Source: RGIG5612 sp963599255 (lineage in GTDB: Bacteria; Bacillota; Clostridia; Lachnospirales; Lachnospiraceae). Taken from it: a DNA stretch of 64,000 nt. This document shows, in pieces, positions 1 through 8,843 of this stretch. How positions within the stretch are numbered: the first letter of the stretch is position 1; each line of letters starts with the position of its first letter. The DNA is taken from the NCBI GenBank assembly GCA_963599255.1, contig CAVBWS010000006.1:1-64000 (forward strand), read 5' to 3'. The notes beneath the pieces are model-generated. The model worked only from the letters and a program-made list of their open reading frames with translations. It was not told the origin of the DNA and made no database searches. A program made the translations under genes and the position numbers.

Positions 1-353
1 TAATGCTGTGTGATACTGCAGGAAGACTCCATAATAAGAAAAATCTTATGAATGAGTTATCTAAGATTGATAAGATATTATCCTCAGAATTTCCGCAGGC
101 AGTTCGTGAAAACCTGATTGTTTTAGATGCAGCTACAGGACAAAATGCCCTTCAGCAGGCTAAGGAATTCAAAAGTATAATGAAGGTTGACGGAATTATA
201 CTGACGAAGATGGACGGAACAGCCAAGGGAGGAATTGCGGTGGCGATTTCTAAGGAACTGGGAGTTCCGGTTAAGTTCATCGGTGTAGGCGAAGGCGTAA
301 ATGATCTGAAGAGGTTTGATGCCAAGGAGTATGCGCAGGCATTGTTTAACTAA
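1..353 (+). CDS. ftsY: Signal recognition particle receptor FtsY, C-terminal part
   Basis: The gene enters from outside the window, so only the last ~117 codons are present. FtsY is the membrane-associated SRP receptor GTPase that docks ribosome-nascent chain-SRP complexes at the translocon. Visible SRP-GTPase motifs are DTAGR (G3) at the start, the TKMDGTAKGG segment (G4 and the following closing loop) and the conserved GVGE segment before the C-terminal helix ending in ALFN. The DAATGQNA segment is also characteristic of FtsY/Ffh. The N-terminal A and N domains lie upstream and cannot be assessed. Ffh is the only serious alternative, but there is no methionine-rich M domain after the G domain, which favours FtsY. 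Confidence 0.95.
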   Translation, partial: MLCDTAGRLHNKKNLMNELSKIDKILSSEFPQAVRENLIVLDAATGQNALQQAKEFKSIMKVDGIILTKMDGTAKGGIAVAISKELGVPVKFIGVGEGVNDLKRFDAKEYAQALFN

Positions 354-380
354 TTTGCACGATATTGGCGTGTGCTAAAA

Positions 381-465
381 CGCGCCGGGACGGCGCAGCC
401 ACTGCGAGAAATCAATCAGCGTAGGCGATTTCGAGCAGTGGCTGCACGCCGAGGTTCACGGCGCG
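381..465. repeat. Dispersed hairpin element, copy 1
   Basis: Imperfect palindrome in the ftsY / M16 peptidase gap. The inner arms are 395-413 and 427-445 (GCAGCCACTGC plus GAGAAATC against GATTTCGAGCAGTGGCTGC), enclosing the 13-nt loop AATCAGCGTAGGC at 414-426. An outer stem CGCGCCG (381-387) pairs with CGGCGCG (459-465). The right flank contains CCGAGGTTCAC (449-459), a short motif also found in other copies. Related elements lie near 15.8, 57.8 and 59.3 kb. Function is unknown; it could act on transcript ends as a folded RNA. Confidence 0.8.
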
Positions 466-570
466 AAATGACGCGTATCTGGCACAACTTCATGCAGCTT
501 AGTGAGATTTCGCACAGAGCAGCGTAAATCTGGCAATGGCTATAAATAGGATGATAAGGAAAGTTTTAAA

Positions 571-3500
571 ATGAGCTTTAATAAATACGAGACAATTTTT
601 GAAAAGGACATTAAGGATTTAGGCAGCAAGGCCTACCTGCTGAAACATAAGAAGACAGGCGCGAGAGTATTCATATTATCCAATGATGACAATAATAAGG
701 TGTTTTACATCGGATTCAGAACGCCGCCTTCCGATGACACGGGCGTAGCGCATATCATGGAACATTCTGTTTTATGCGGTTCCGAAAAATATCCGCTGAA
801 GGATCCGTTTGTAGAACTGGTTAAAGGTTCCATGAATACATTTTTAAATGCAATGACTTATCCCGATAAAACAGTTTATCCCGTTGCATCCACAAATGAT
901 AAGGACTTTGCCAACCTTATGAGCGTTTATATGGATGCGGTATTTAAGCCTAACGTTTACGTACATCCTGAGATCATGAAGCAGGAGGGATGGAATTACA
1001 GCATTAATGATGCAAATGATCCGATAGAATATAATGGTGTTGTCTATAATGAGATGAAGGGAGCATTTTCATCGCCGGAGAGCGTTCTGGAAAGAGAGAC
1101 GCTTCATGCCTTGTTCCCGGATAATGCATATTCATTTGAAAGCGGCGGAGATCCGGAATTTATCCCGGAACTTACTTATGAGAACTTCATAGATTTCCAC
1201 AAGAAATATTATCACCCATCCAACAGCTTCATTTACCTCTATGGAGATATGAACATAGAAGAACGCCTTAATTGGATGGACGAGGAGTATCTGTCAAAAT
1301 ATGATTTTCTTCAGATCGACTCAGAGATAAAATCTCAGCCTGCATTTGATGAGATGAAGGTTGTAAAGCGTCCTTATGCAATATCAGAGGATGAGGCTGA
1401 AGAGGAGAATACATATCTTAGCTATAACATTCATTGCGGCGATAATCTGGATCCGTATAAATATTACGCGATGCAGATGATTCAGTATGCCCTTGTGGAT
1501 ACCCAGGGCGCACCTATAAGACAAAAATTGCTTGATGCAGGCATCGGCAAGGACATTATCTCGGGATTTGAGACGGGACTTAAGCAGGAGTACTTTTCAA
1601 TTACTGCTAAAAATGCCGATTCAGCTCAGGCAGATAAATTCCTTAAAATAATTAACGATGAATTTCGTGAGGCGGCCAATGGCAAGCTTAATCACAGATC
1701 ACTTATTGCCAGCCTTAATTCTCTGGAATTTAAGTATAAAGAAGCGGATTTTGGCGGTTATCCTAAGGGACTTATATACGGATTAGGAGCATTTGACAGC
1801 TGGCTGTATGATGAAAATGAACCGCTGATGCATATTGTAAGTTCAGAAACATTTGACTTTTTAAGAGACAATATAGAATCTGGATATTACGAGCAGCTTA
1901 TCAAGACCTGGCTTGCAGACAGCAAAAACAGTGCACTTATTATATTAGAGCCTGAGAGAGGGCTTGCTGCCAAAAGAGATGAGAAATTGGCTCAGAAACT
2001 TAAAGAATATAAGGAGTCTAAGACAGCAGAAGAAATCGCGCAGATGACAGCCGATACGAAGGCATTGGCCGAATATCAGGAAGCAGAGGACACTGAGGAA
2101 CAAAAAAAGCTGATCCCGCTCCTTGAAAGAAGCGATATAAGAAGAGCTGCTACCCCGTTTTCCAATATCGAAGATACAGTTGATGATATTCCGGTAGTTC
2201 ATCATGATTATAATACCAACGGAATAGCATATGTAAGCTTATTCTTCGATGCTAATATGCTGGCTGTTTCAGAACTTCCGTATCTTAGCCTGCTTAAATC
2301 AGTAGTAAGCTTCGTGGATACTGATAAATATACTTATTCTGAACTTAACGACGAAGTAAATATAGAGACCGGAAGTCTGGGAATGGACCTGGGAATTTAT
2401 ACGGACAGATATGATGCTGATGTATATTCTGTTCTGGCAGATATGTCCTTCAGAGCCTTATACGGCAATGTCCATAAAGCCTTCGACCTGGTAAAGGAGA
2501 TATTATTTGCGGCTCATTATGACGACAGCAAGAGATTATATGAGATTATTGCAGAGCTTAAGAGCAAACTGCAGATGTCGATCAATTCCTCGGGACATGT
2601 AGCCGCTGCGGTAAGAGCCGGTTCTTATTATTCAGAATCAGAGGCTGTCAGGGAAATCGTAAACGGAATACAGTTTTATAAGTTCGTTGAACATTTGGAG
2701 AAAAATTTCGATGCAGAGAAGGACAAATGCATCTGCGGCATTATAAATGTACTGGATAAGATACTTAAGCCTGAGAATGTCATTGTAAGCTGCACAGCCG
2801 ATAAGGAAGGATATGAACTGGTCAAGAAGGAGATCAGTTCCTTCAGCCGTGATATCAGAGCATACGAAATCAGGAAGGCTTCGGATACAAAAGCCGCGCC
2901 AATTATGACGGTAAAAAGTGATGATACAGTACCGTGCGGTGAAAAATACAGTCAGAAGTCTCTGCCAGTTAAAGACAGAAAGTATAAGCCAGATAAGGCT
3001 ATAGTAAATAAGAAAAATGAAGGCTTTAAGACCTCATCTTCCGTTCAGTATGTGGCAAGAACCGGAAAATACCTCGATGGTGCGGATGAATATCATGGTT
3101 CATCTAAGGTGTTTAATACAATAATGAGATATGAATACCTCTGGTTCAATATAAGAGTCCAGGGAGGAGCCTACGGATGCATGTGTGATACCAGATCCAA
3201 CGGCATATGCAGTTTTGTATCCTACAGAGATCCGAATCTTAAGCGTACCAATGAAGTATATGAAGGCATACCTGCATTCCTGGAGAACTTCGAAGTAGAC
3301 GAAAGAGAAATGACAAAATATGTGATCGGTACAATGAGCAATATAGATATGCCGCTGTCACCGGCTGCAAGAGGTTCCAGAGACATGGGGGCGTACCTTA
3401 CGGGTGTGCGATTCGAAGATTCTCAGAGGGCTCGTGAAGAGATAATTGATTGTACTGCGGAGGATATAAGGAAGCTGGCACCTCAGATCAGAAAAGCCCT

Positions 3501-3591
3501 TGAAATGGATAATCTGTGCGTGGTAGGTTCAGAGAGCAAGATAGAAGAAGACAGAGAACTGTTCATGACAGTTGAAAATATGTTTGAATAA
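571..3591 (+). CDS. M16C family zinc metallopeptidase (PreP/Cym1-like)
   Basis: 1006-residue insulinase-superfamily peptidase of the presequence-protease (M16C) type, which degrades short unfolded peptides inside a two-bowl chamber. The inverted zinc motif HxxEH is present as H61-I-M-E64-H65, and the third ligand is probably E161 in the NEMKG segment. The C-terminal half carries the RVQGGAYG segment, whose Arg/Tyr pair binds substrate in this family. Length matches the ~970-1010 residues usual for M16C. No signal peptide is visible, so a cytosolic role in peptide turnover is inferred. The ATG follows an AAGGAAAG ribosome site. It stands alone between ftsY and era; the upstream gap holds hairpin copy 1. 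The family is clear, the physiological substrate is not. Confidence 0.93.
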   Translation: MSFNKYETIFEKDIKDLGSKAYLLKHKKTGARVFILSNDDNNKVFYIGFRTPPSDDTGVAHIMEHSVLCGSEKYPLKDPFVELVKGSMNTFLNAMTYPDKTVYPVASTNDKDFANLMSVYMDAVFKPNVYVHPEIMKQEGWNYSINDANDPIEYNGVVYNEMKGAFSSPESVLERETLHALFPDNAYSFESGGDPEFIPELTYENFIDFHKKYYHPSNSFIYLYGDMNIEERLNWMDEEYLSKYDFLQIDSEIKSQPAFDEMKVVKRPYAISEDEAEEENTYLSYNIHCGDNLDPYKYYAMQMIQYALVDTQGAPIRQKLLDAGIGKDIISGFETGLKQEYFSITAKNADSAQADKFLKIINDEFREAANGKLNHRSLIASLNSLEFKYKEADFGGYPKGLIYGLGAFDSWLYDENEPLMHIVSSETFDFLRDNIESGYYEQLIKTWLADSKNSALIILEPERGLAAKRDEKLAQKLKEYKESKTAEEIAQMTADTKALAEYQEAEDTEEQKKLIPLLERSDIRRAATPFSNIEDTVDDIPVVHHDYNTNGIAYVSLFFDANMLAVSELPYLSLLKSVVSFVDTDKYTYSELNDEVNIETGSLGMDLGIYTDRYDADVYSVLADMSFRALYGNVHKAFDLVKEILFAAHYDDSKRLYEIIAELKSKLQMSINSSGHVAAAVRAGSYYSESEAVREIVNGIQFYKFVEHLEKNFDAEKDKCICGIINVLDKILKPENVIVSCTADKEGYELVKKEISSFSRDIRAYEIRKASDTKAAPIMTVKSDDTVPCGEKYSQKSLPVKDRKYKPDKAIVNKKNEGFKTSSSVQYVARTGKYLDGADEYHGSSKVFNTIMRYEYLWFNIRVQGGAYGCMCDTRSNGICSFVSYRDPNLKRTNEVYEGIPAFLENFEVDEREMTKYVIGTMSNIDMPLSPAARGSRDMGAYLTGVRFEDSQRAREEIIDCTAEDIRKLAPQIRKALEMDNLCVVGSESKIEEDRELFMTVENMFE

Positions 3592-3624
3592 TAAGGCTTG
3601 ATATTTTTAAACAAAAGGACGATT

Positions 3625-4578
3625 ATGAAAGAAAATAAGATGAGATCAGGATATGTTGCTATAATCGGAAGACCGAATGTGGGAAAATCCACTGTTATGA
3701 ATCAGATTATAGGACAAAAGATCGCCATAACATCGAATAAACCGCAGACAACAAGAAACAGGATACAGACGGTGTATACCGATGGACGGGGACAGATAAT
3801 CTTCTTAGATACCCCCGGGGTTAATAAAGCCAAAAATAAATTAGGCGATTATATGCTGAGTACCGCGGTAAACACCCTTAAGGATGCCGATATAGCCATG
3901 TGGCTGGTGGAACCTTCAGATTACATCGGCAAGGGCGAGCAGTTCATTATCGAAGAACTGAAGAAATATAATATTCCTGTAATTTTAGTTATTAACAAGA
4001 TAGACTCTGTAAATACAGAAAAAGTAATCGAAAATATCAACTTATATAAGGACGTTTATAAATTCAGCGAGATAGTGCCGATATCCGCAAGAGAAGGCAA
4101 TAATGTTGATGAACTTCTGAAAGTGATATATCAATATCTTCCGGAAGGACCTATGTATTTCGATGAGGATACTCTCACCGATCAGCCGATGAAGCAGATC
4201 GTGGCAGAGATAATAAGGGAGAAGGCACTTCATTGCCTTAATAACGAGGTTCCCCACGGCATTGCTGTTACGGTTGAAAAATACAAGGAGCGGTTTAAAA
4301 AGGTCAGTACCATGTCGGAAGAAGAGGGGGCTGACTGCTACAGGGAGCCTATTATAGATATCGAGGCGACCATAGTATGCGAGAAGGATTCCCATAAGGG
4401 CATTATTATAGGCAAAGGCGGTTCGATGCTTAAGAAGATCGGAAGCACTGCCAGATATGATATAGAGATGCTGGTAGATGCCAAGGTTAATCTTAAGATC
4501 TGGGTTAAAGTTCGCAGGGATTGGCGGGATTCTGATATACAGATTAAAAACTTTGGATATGATCCTAAGAAGATCTGA
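3625..4578 (+). CDS. era: GTPase Era
   Basis: Essential GTPase that binds the 3' end of 16S rRNA and checks 30S maturation. 317 residues: GTPase domain with P-loop GRPNVGKST at residues 15-23, the switch I segment PQTTRNR, DTPGV (G3), NKID (G4) and SAR (G5), then a C-terminal KH domain containing GIIIGKGGSMLKKIG. Length fits the family (~300). I chose the ATG at 3625, preceded by AAAAGGA at a normal spacing, over the in-frame TTG at 3598, which has no ribosome site and would add nine atypical residues. It lies 33 bp after the M16C peptidase and 30 bp before recO, the order seen in many Clostridia. Confidence 0.97.
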   Translation: MKENKMRSGYVAIIGRPNVGKSTVMNQIIGQKIAITSNKPQTTRNRIQTVYTDGRGQIIFLDTPGVNKAKNKLGDYMLSTAVNTLKDADIAMWLVEPSDYIGKGEQFIIEELKKYNIPVILVINKIDSVNTEKVIENINLYKDVYKFSEIVPISAREGNNVDELLKVIYQYLPEGPMYFDEDTLTDQPMKQIVAEIIREKALHCLNNEVPHGIAVTVEKYKERFKKVSTMSEEEGADCYREPIIDIEATIVCEKDSHKGIIIGKGGSMLKKIGSTARYDIEMLVDAKVNLKIWVKVRRDWRDSDIQIKNFGYDPKKI

Positions 4579-4608
4579 TAAGTTTGACAGAGAAATGGAC
4601 TTGTATTC

Positions 4609-5286
4609 ATGAATGAAATTGTTGTCACCGGCATGGTCATAAGCGTTATGCCTATAGGAGAATATGACAGAAGAGTAGAGATCCTGTCATCCGAGCTGGG
4701 GCGGATAACCGCATTTGCCAGAGGTGCCAGAAAGCCCGGCAGCCAGTTAGTATCTGCCACAAGAGGATTTTCATTCGGGCAATTCCGTCTCTATCAAGGC
4801 AAAAGTTCATATACGCTGGTGGGAGCATCCATAAGCAATTATTTTGATAAGCTTGTGGAGGATTTGGATGCAGCATATTATGGATTTTATTTTCTCGAAC
4901 TGGCACAATATTTTTCAAGAGAAGGTGTTGAGTCATCAGAGATGCTGAAATTATTATATTACAGCTTGAAGGCATTAAGCCTTGCAAATGTGTCTCATAG
5001 GCTGGTCAAATGCATATATGAGCTTAAGATGCTGGCTGTAAACGGTCTGTGCCCCACATTGGAAAAACTGATGTCCGGATATGGAAGTTATACATTTGCC
5101 TCGCATATGAGCGCCGGATGCCGGAGAGCGTATGTGTATGTATTAGACATGCCGACGGAGAAGCTTTTTACGTTCAAGCTGTCTGATGAATGCCTGGAAG
5201 AGTATGAGACGATCATAAGACATTTGGTAAGGCAAAGTGTTGATAAAAAGTTTAAATCACTGTCATTAATCGATGATATATTGTAA
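4609..5286 (+). CDS. recO: DNA repair protein RecO
   Basis: RecO loads RecA on SSB-coated single-stranded DNA together with RecR in the RecFOR pathway. 225 residues, slightly short for the family (~240-260). The N-terminal OB-fold region shows the typical GEYDRRVEILSSELGRI and FARGARKPGS segments, followed by an all-helical domain with GLCPTLEKL. The four-cysteine zinc site found in many RecO proteins is not complete: only isolated cysteines are seen in that segment. The ribosome site before the ATG is weak. Position between era and glyQS supports the assignment. Confidence 0.9.
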   Translation: MNEIVVTGMVISVMPIGEYDRRVEILSSELGRITAFARGARKPGSQLVSATRGFSFGQFRLYQGKSSYTLVGASISNYFDKLVEDLDAAYYGFYFLELAQYFSREGVESSEMLKLLYYSLKALSLANVSHRLVKCIYELKMLAVNGLCPTLEKLMSGYGSYTFASHMSAGCRRAYVYVLDMPTEKLFTFKLSDECLEEYETIIRHLVRQSVDKKFKSLSLIDDIL

Positions 5287-5413
5287 AATATAATTTTGAA
5301 TTAAATTCAATTGTTATGTGCCATTTTCGGCACGTGGGCAGTTTTGCTGTGTTTTCAAAAATCTATCCGGGCACATCCAGTGTTCGGAAATATAAATTAA
5401 AGGAAGAAAAACA
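5287..5413 (+). promoter_or_regulatory. recO-glyQS gap with palindrome and small hairpin
   Basis: Contains the odd-centred palindrome TTGAATTAAATTCAA (5296-5310) and a small hairpin GTGCC-ATTTTC-GGCAC (5318-5333) without a clean T tract. I see no T-box specifier/antiterminator (no GGTGGNACCGCG), although glyQS is often T-box regulated in Firmicutes. An AAAGGAAG ribosome site precedes the glyQS ATG. Confidence 0.4.
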
Positions 5414-6802
5414 ATGGAAAAGACAATGGAAAAAATCGTTGCACTGTGCAAAAACCGCGGTTTTGTATACCCGGGATCTGAAATCTATGGTGGTTTAGCC
5501 AACACCTGGGATTATGGTAATCTCGGAGTAGAGTTGAAGAACAATGTTAAGAGGGCATGGTGGAAGAAATTCGTTCAGGAGAGCCCGTATAATGTTGGTA
5601 TCGACTGTGCCATCCTTATGAATCCTAAGACATGGGAAGCGTCAGGACATATCGGCAGCTTCTCGGATCCTCTTATGGACTGCAGGGAGTGTAATGAAAG
5701 ATTTCGTGCAGATAAAGTAATTGAAGATTATGCAGCTGAAAAAGGCATAGAACTCAAGGGTTCTGTTGACGGCTGGAGCGATGAAGAAATGGAAGGCTTT
5801 ATTGCTGAACATAAGGTTCCGTGCCCGTCATGCGGCAAGAGCGATTTTACACCTATCAGACATTTTAACCTCATGTTTAAGACTTTCCAGGGCGTTACGG
5901 AAGATGCCAAGGACGTTGTATATCTGCGTCCTGAGACAGCACAGGGTATTTTTGTAAACTTCAAGAATGTTCAGAGAACATCACGTAAGAAAATCCCGTT
6001 TGGTATAGCACAGATCGGTAAATCATTTCGTAATGAGATCACACCGGGCAATTTCACCTTCAGAACCAGAGAGTTTGAACAGATGGAATTGGAATTTTTC
6101 TGTGAGCCGGATACTGACCTTGAGTGGTTTGAATACTGGAGAAGCTATTGTGTAAATTGGCTCAAGAGCCTTAATATTAAGGACGAAGAGATCAGATTAA
6201 GAGATCATGATAAGGAAGAGCTGTCCTTCTATTCCAAGGCTACAACTGACATCGAATTCACATTCCCGTTCGGATGGGGTGAGCTGTGGGGTATTGCTGA
6301 CAGAACGGATTATGACCTGACACAGCATCAGACCTTCTCATCAGAACCGATGGATTATTTCGATGATGAAAAGAATAAAAAGTATGTTCCTTATGTTATC
6401 GAACCTTCACTGGGAGCAGACCGCGTTGTTCTCGCGTTTTTATGCAGTGCTTATGATGAAGAGGAACTGGAGGGCGGTGATGTAAGAACTGTTATGCGTT
6501 TCCATCCGGCTCTTGCACCTGTTAAGATCGCTGTTCTTCCGTTGTCTAAGAAGCTGAATCAGCCTGCAATGGAGGTTTATTCTAAACTGTCTAAGTATTA
6601 TAACTGCGATTTTGATGACAGAGGAACCATCGGCAAGAGATATAGAAGAGAGGACGAGATCGGCACTCCATTCTGTATTACATATGACTTTGATTCAGAA
6701 ACTGACCACTGCGTAACTATCAGAGAAAGAGATACGATGCAGCAGGTAAGAGTTAATATTGATGAACTGGAAGATTATTTCAGATATAAATTTGAATTTT
6801 AG
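5414..6802 (+). CDS. glyQS: Glycine-tRNA ligase, single-chain dimeric type
   Basis: Class II aminoacyl-tRNA synthetase of the alpha-2 (eukaryote-like) type, charging tRNA-Gly in the cytoplasm. 462 residues, the usual length. Visible motifs: AxTWDYGNLG-like N-terminus (NTWDYGNLGVELK), RPETAQGIF (motif 2 region), FRNEITPGNFTFRTREFEQ, and PSLGADRVVLAF (motif 3) before the C-terminal anticodon-binding domain. A cysteine-pair element (CRECNERF and CPSCGKSD) is inserted in the catalytic domain, as in many bacterial homologues. Start at 5414 follows AAAGGAAG. The thioesterase gene follows after 14 bp. Confidence 0.97.
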   Translation: MEKTMEKIVALCKNRGFVYPGSEIYGGLANTWDYGNLGVELKNNVKRAWWKKFVQESPYNVGIDCAILMNPKTWEASGHIGSFSDPLMDCRECNERFRADKVIEDYAAEKGIELKGSVDGWSDEEMEGFIAEHKVPCPSCGKSDFTPIRHFNLMFKTFQGVTEDAKDVVYLRPETAQGIFVNFKNVQRTSRKKIPFGIAQIGKSFRNEITPGNFTFRTREFEQMELEFFCEPDTDLEWFEYWRSYCVNWLKSLNIKDEEIRLRDHDKEELSFYSKATTDIEFTFPFGWGELWGIADRTDYDLTQHQTFSSEPMDYFDDEKNKKYVPYVIEPSLGADRVVLAFLCSAYDEEELEGGDVRTVMRFHPALAPVKIAVLPLSKKLNQPAMEVYSKLSKYYNCDFDDRGTIGKRYRREDEIGTPFCITYDFDSETDHCVTIRERDTMQQVRVNIDELEDYFRYKFEF

Positions 6803-6816
6803 GAGCAGCAGGTAAT

Positions 6817-7224
6817 ATGGTAGGAAGAACCCTTGAGGATATACGAAAAGCCGTAAATGTAGGATATACCAGGCATACGGGTATAGACATTACGGCGGTA
6901 GGAGAGGGATTTGCCGAGGGCAATATAGTTATAACTGACAAGCATACCAATCCCTTCGGAATGGTTCATGGAGGAGTATCCTTCTGTCTGGGAGATGTAT
7001 TAGGAGGGGCTGCATTCAGAACTTTGGGCGGGCTTCCCGTTACATTAAGCTCAAATGCAACATATATGAGGCCTCTTAGAAATACTGATATCATATACGG
7101 ACGGGCTGAAGTCATAAAACATGGCAAGACCACAAGTGTTGTAGAGACGAAGATATTTAATGCTCAGATGATTGAATGCGTCAGGATAGAGGCTGTCTAC
7201 TATAACGTGGAAGAAAGGATTTAA
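6817..7224 (+). CDS. PaaI-type hotdog-fold thioesterase
   Basis: 135-residue hotdog-fold protein of the PaaI/YdiI class, which hydrolyse acyl-CoA thioesters. The central-helix motif NPFGMVHGGVSFCLGD is visible, with the HGG that begins the hotdog helix, followed by strand segments with MRPLRNTD and the conserved ..GKTTSVVET.. stretch. Length is typical. It is 14 bp after glyQS and abuts the SGNH hydrolase (3-bp gap), so co-transcription is likely. Substrate cannot be judged from sequence. Confidence 0.85.
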   Translation: MVGRTLEDIRKAVNVGYTRHTGIDITAVGEGFAEGNIVITDKHTNPFGMVHGGVSFCLGDVLGGAAFRTLGGLPVTLSSNATYMRPLRNTDIIYGRAEVIKHGKTTSVVETKIFNAQMIECVRIEAVYYNVEERI

Positions 7225-7227
7225 TTA

Positions 7228-8070
7228 TTGGCGAAATTTTTCAATAATCTGAAATCAAACGAAAATAAAAAGAAGGGCCATTTTGACGAATACAGAGAGG
7301 CTCTGCAGAGCCTTGATGAGAAAACCAAGAATCAGCTGGAATTTAAACGCACGTTAGGTATGTGCGGAGTGGTTTTGTTTGTACTTGCTCTTATGTTCGT
7401 GCTGATTAAGACAGGGGTTGCGGTGGATAAGAATAAGTCAGTAACAGGCAATGTATTTGCAGATAAGGAAACTGTTTTAATAGAATGTTTCGGCGATTCA
7501 CTCACCGAGGGATATACGGTTGATGACACCGGTATGTCCGCGATCGCAGAGGTTACGTATCCTGAGGAGCTGGAGACTAAACTGTACGAATTGTTCGACG
7601 CTGACTCATATCAGTACACCTTCAAAACTGTCAATGTCAAGAATTATGGTCAGTCGGGAAGTGTGCTTCAGGAGAATTCCTGCTCCAGATTATCGGGAAC
7701 GGCAGATATAGTGTTGATTCAGTATTGTGCCAATAATTTCATTGAAGGCAAGGAATACGAGGGAACCCTTGAGGCCAATATCGAAACAATAGAGCGCCAG
7801 GGCGCTCAGGTGTTCATACTGAATTATCCTATCAAATCCGGTTCGGCAGATGAGGATAAGCTGTCTCAGTCTAACAATTACATTTCAAATGCTGCGGAGG
7901 CAGAATCTGACCTGTTGATCGATATTAACGCATACTTCGCGCAGATAACTGATTATTCACAGGACGAATTATTTGCATCTGACGGAGTACATCTTACAGA
8001 ACTGGGATACAAATTGATGGCAGATTACGTCGCAGATATAATCCACCAGCATTATGTGGATATGTTCTGA
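7228..8070 (+). CDS. Membrane-anchored SGNH/GDSL hydrolase
   Basis: 280 residues with a charged N-terminal segment, one predicted transmembrane helix (about residues 45-66, GVVLFVLALMFVLI) and an extracytoplasmic SGNH domain. Block I is FGDSLTEGY with the nucleophile Ser, block III is YCANNF, and block V DGVHLTELGY supplies the Asp and His. Such proteins are esterases or O-deacylases of envelope carbohydrates; substrate is unknown. The start is TTG, preceded by AAAGGA. It is last in the era-recO-glyQS-thioesterase run and is followed by a strong terminator. Confidence 0.87.
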   Translation: MAKFFNNLKSNENKKKGHFDEYREALQSLDEKTKNQLEFKRTLGMCGVVLFVLALMFVLIKTGVAVDKNKSVTGNVFADKETVLIECFGDSLTEGYTVDDTGMSAIAEVTYPEELETKLYELFDADSYQYTFKTVNVKNYGQSGSVLQENSCSRLSGTADIVLIQYCANNFIEGKEYEGTLEANIETIERQGAQVFILNYPIKSGSADEDKLSQSNNYISNAAEAESDLLIDINAYFAQITDYSQDELFASDGVHLTELGYKLMADYVADIIHQHYVDMF

Positions 8071-8087
8071 CACAAGAGGATACATGG

Positions 8088-8126
8088 GCACGCATAACAT
8101 TGCATAGCAGTTATGCGTGCTTTTTG
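8088..8126 (+). terminator. Rho-independent terminator after the SGNH hydrolase
   Basis: Perfect 11-bp stem GCACGCATAAC (8088-8098) / GTTATGCGTGC (8110-8120) with an 11-nt loop, directly followed by TTTTT. It ends the era-to-SGNH transcription unit and insulates the two-component genes. Confidence 0.9.
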
Positions 8127-8163
8127 AGGACGACTTTAAAGGCAAAAGAGAGAGGATTGTAAT

Positions 8164-8838
8164 ATGAAGTTGTTGTATGCAGAGGATGAAAGACCCATGT
8201 CAGAGGCAGTGGTTGACATCCTTACTTTTCACAAATACAGTGTGGACGCAGTATATGACGGAGAAGAGGCACTGGCATATATTAAGGCTGAACATTATGA
8301 CGGCATAATCCTTGACGTCATGATGCCTAAGATAAATGGCGTGGATCTGCTGAAGAAAATAAGAGCCATGGGCATTAATACACCGGTAATGCTCCTTACT
8401 GCCAAAAGTGAGATTGAGGATAAGATTGCAGGCCTTGATGCGGGAGCGGATGATTATCTGGCCAAACCATTTGCCATGGGAGAACTGCTGGCGAGGGTAA
8501 GAGCTATGTTAAGAAGGCGGGAGGAATTTACGCCTGATATATTAACATTGGGTAATGTCAGTCTTAACACAGCTACTTATGAACTGGGAACTCAGGATAA
8601 GAAATTTGCGCTGCCTAAGATAGAGTATCAAATTATGGAACTTCTGATGCTTAATAAGGGACAGTACCTGTCAACAGACGATCTTATGACTAAGGTATGG
8701 GGTTATGAGAGTGATACGGAGATAGGTATAGTATGGGTTTATATCTCTTATCTCAGAAAAAAGCTTACTGCCATGAATGCTGATATAGAGATTGCAGCCA
8801 AGAGAAATATCGGATACAAGCTGCAGCTGAAAAACTGA
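8164..8838 (+). CDS. OmpR/PhoB-family response regulator
   Basis: 224-residue DNA-binding response regulator. The receiver domain (1-115) has the acidic pair E7-D8, the phosphoacceptor D51 in ILDVMMPKING, the Thr in LLTAKSE and the Lys in AKPFAMGEL. The C-terminal winged helix (about 125-222) contains LPKIEYQIMELLMLNKGQ and the recognition helix region VWVYISYLRKKL. It lies 5 bp before the sensor kinase and so is its cognate partner. The regulated genes and stimulus are unknown. Confidence 0.94.
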   Translation: MKLLYAEDERPMSEAVVDILTFHKYSVDAVYDGEEALAYIKAEHYDGIILDVMMPKINGVDLLKKIRAMGINTPVMLLTAKSEIEDKIAGLDAGADDYLAKPFAMGELLARVRAMLRRREEFTPDILTLGNVSLNTATYELGTQDKKFALPKIEYQIMELLMLNKGQYLSTDDLMTKVWGYESDTEIGIVWVYISYLRKKLTAMNADIEIAAKRNIGYKLQLKN

Positions 8839-8843
8839 CGATT

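Noticed and set aside
5287..5413. Glycine T-box ahead of glyQS
   Set aside because: No T-box antiterminator core; only a 5-bp hairpin and a short palindrome.
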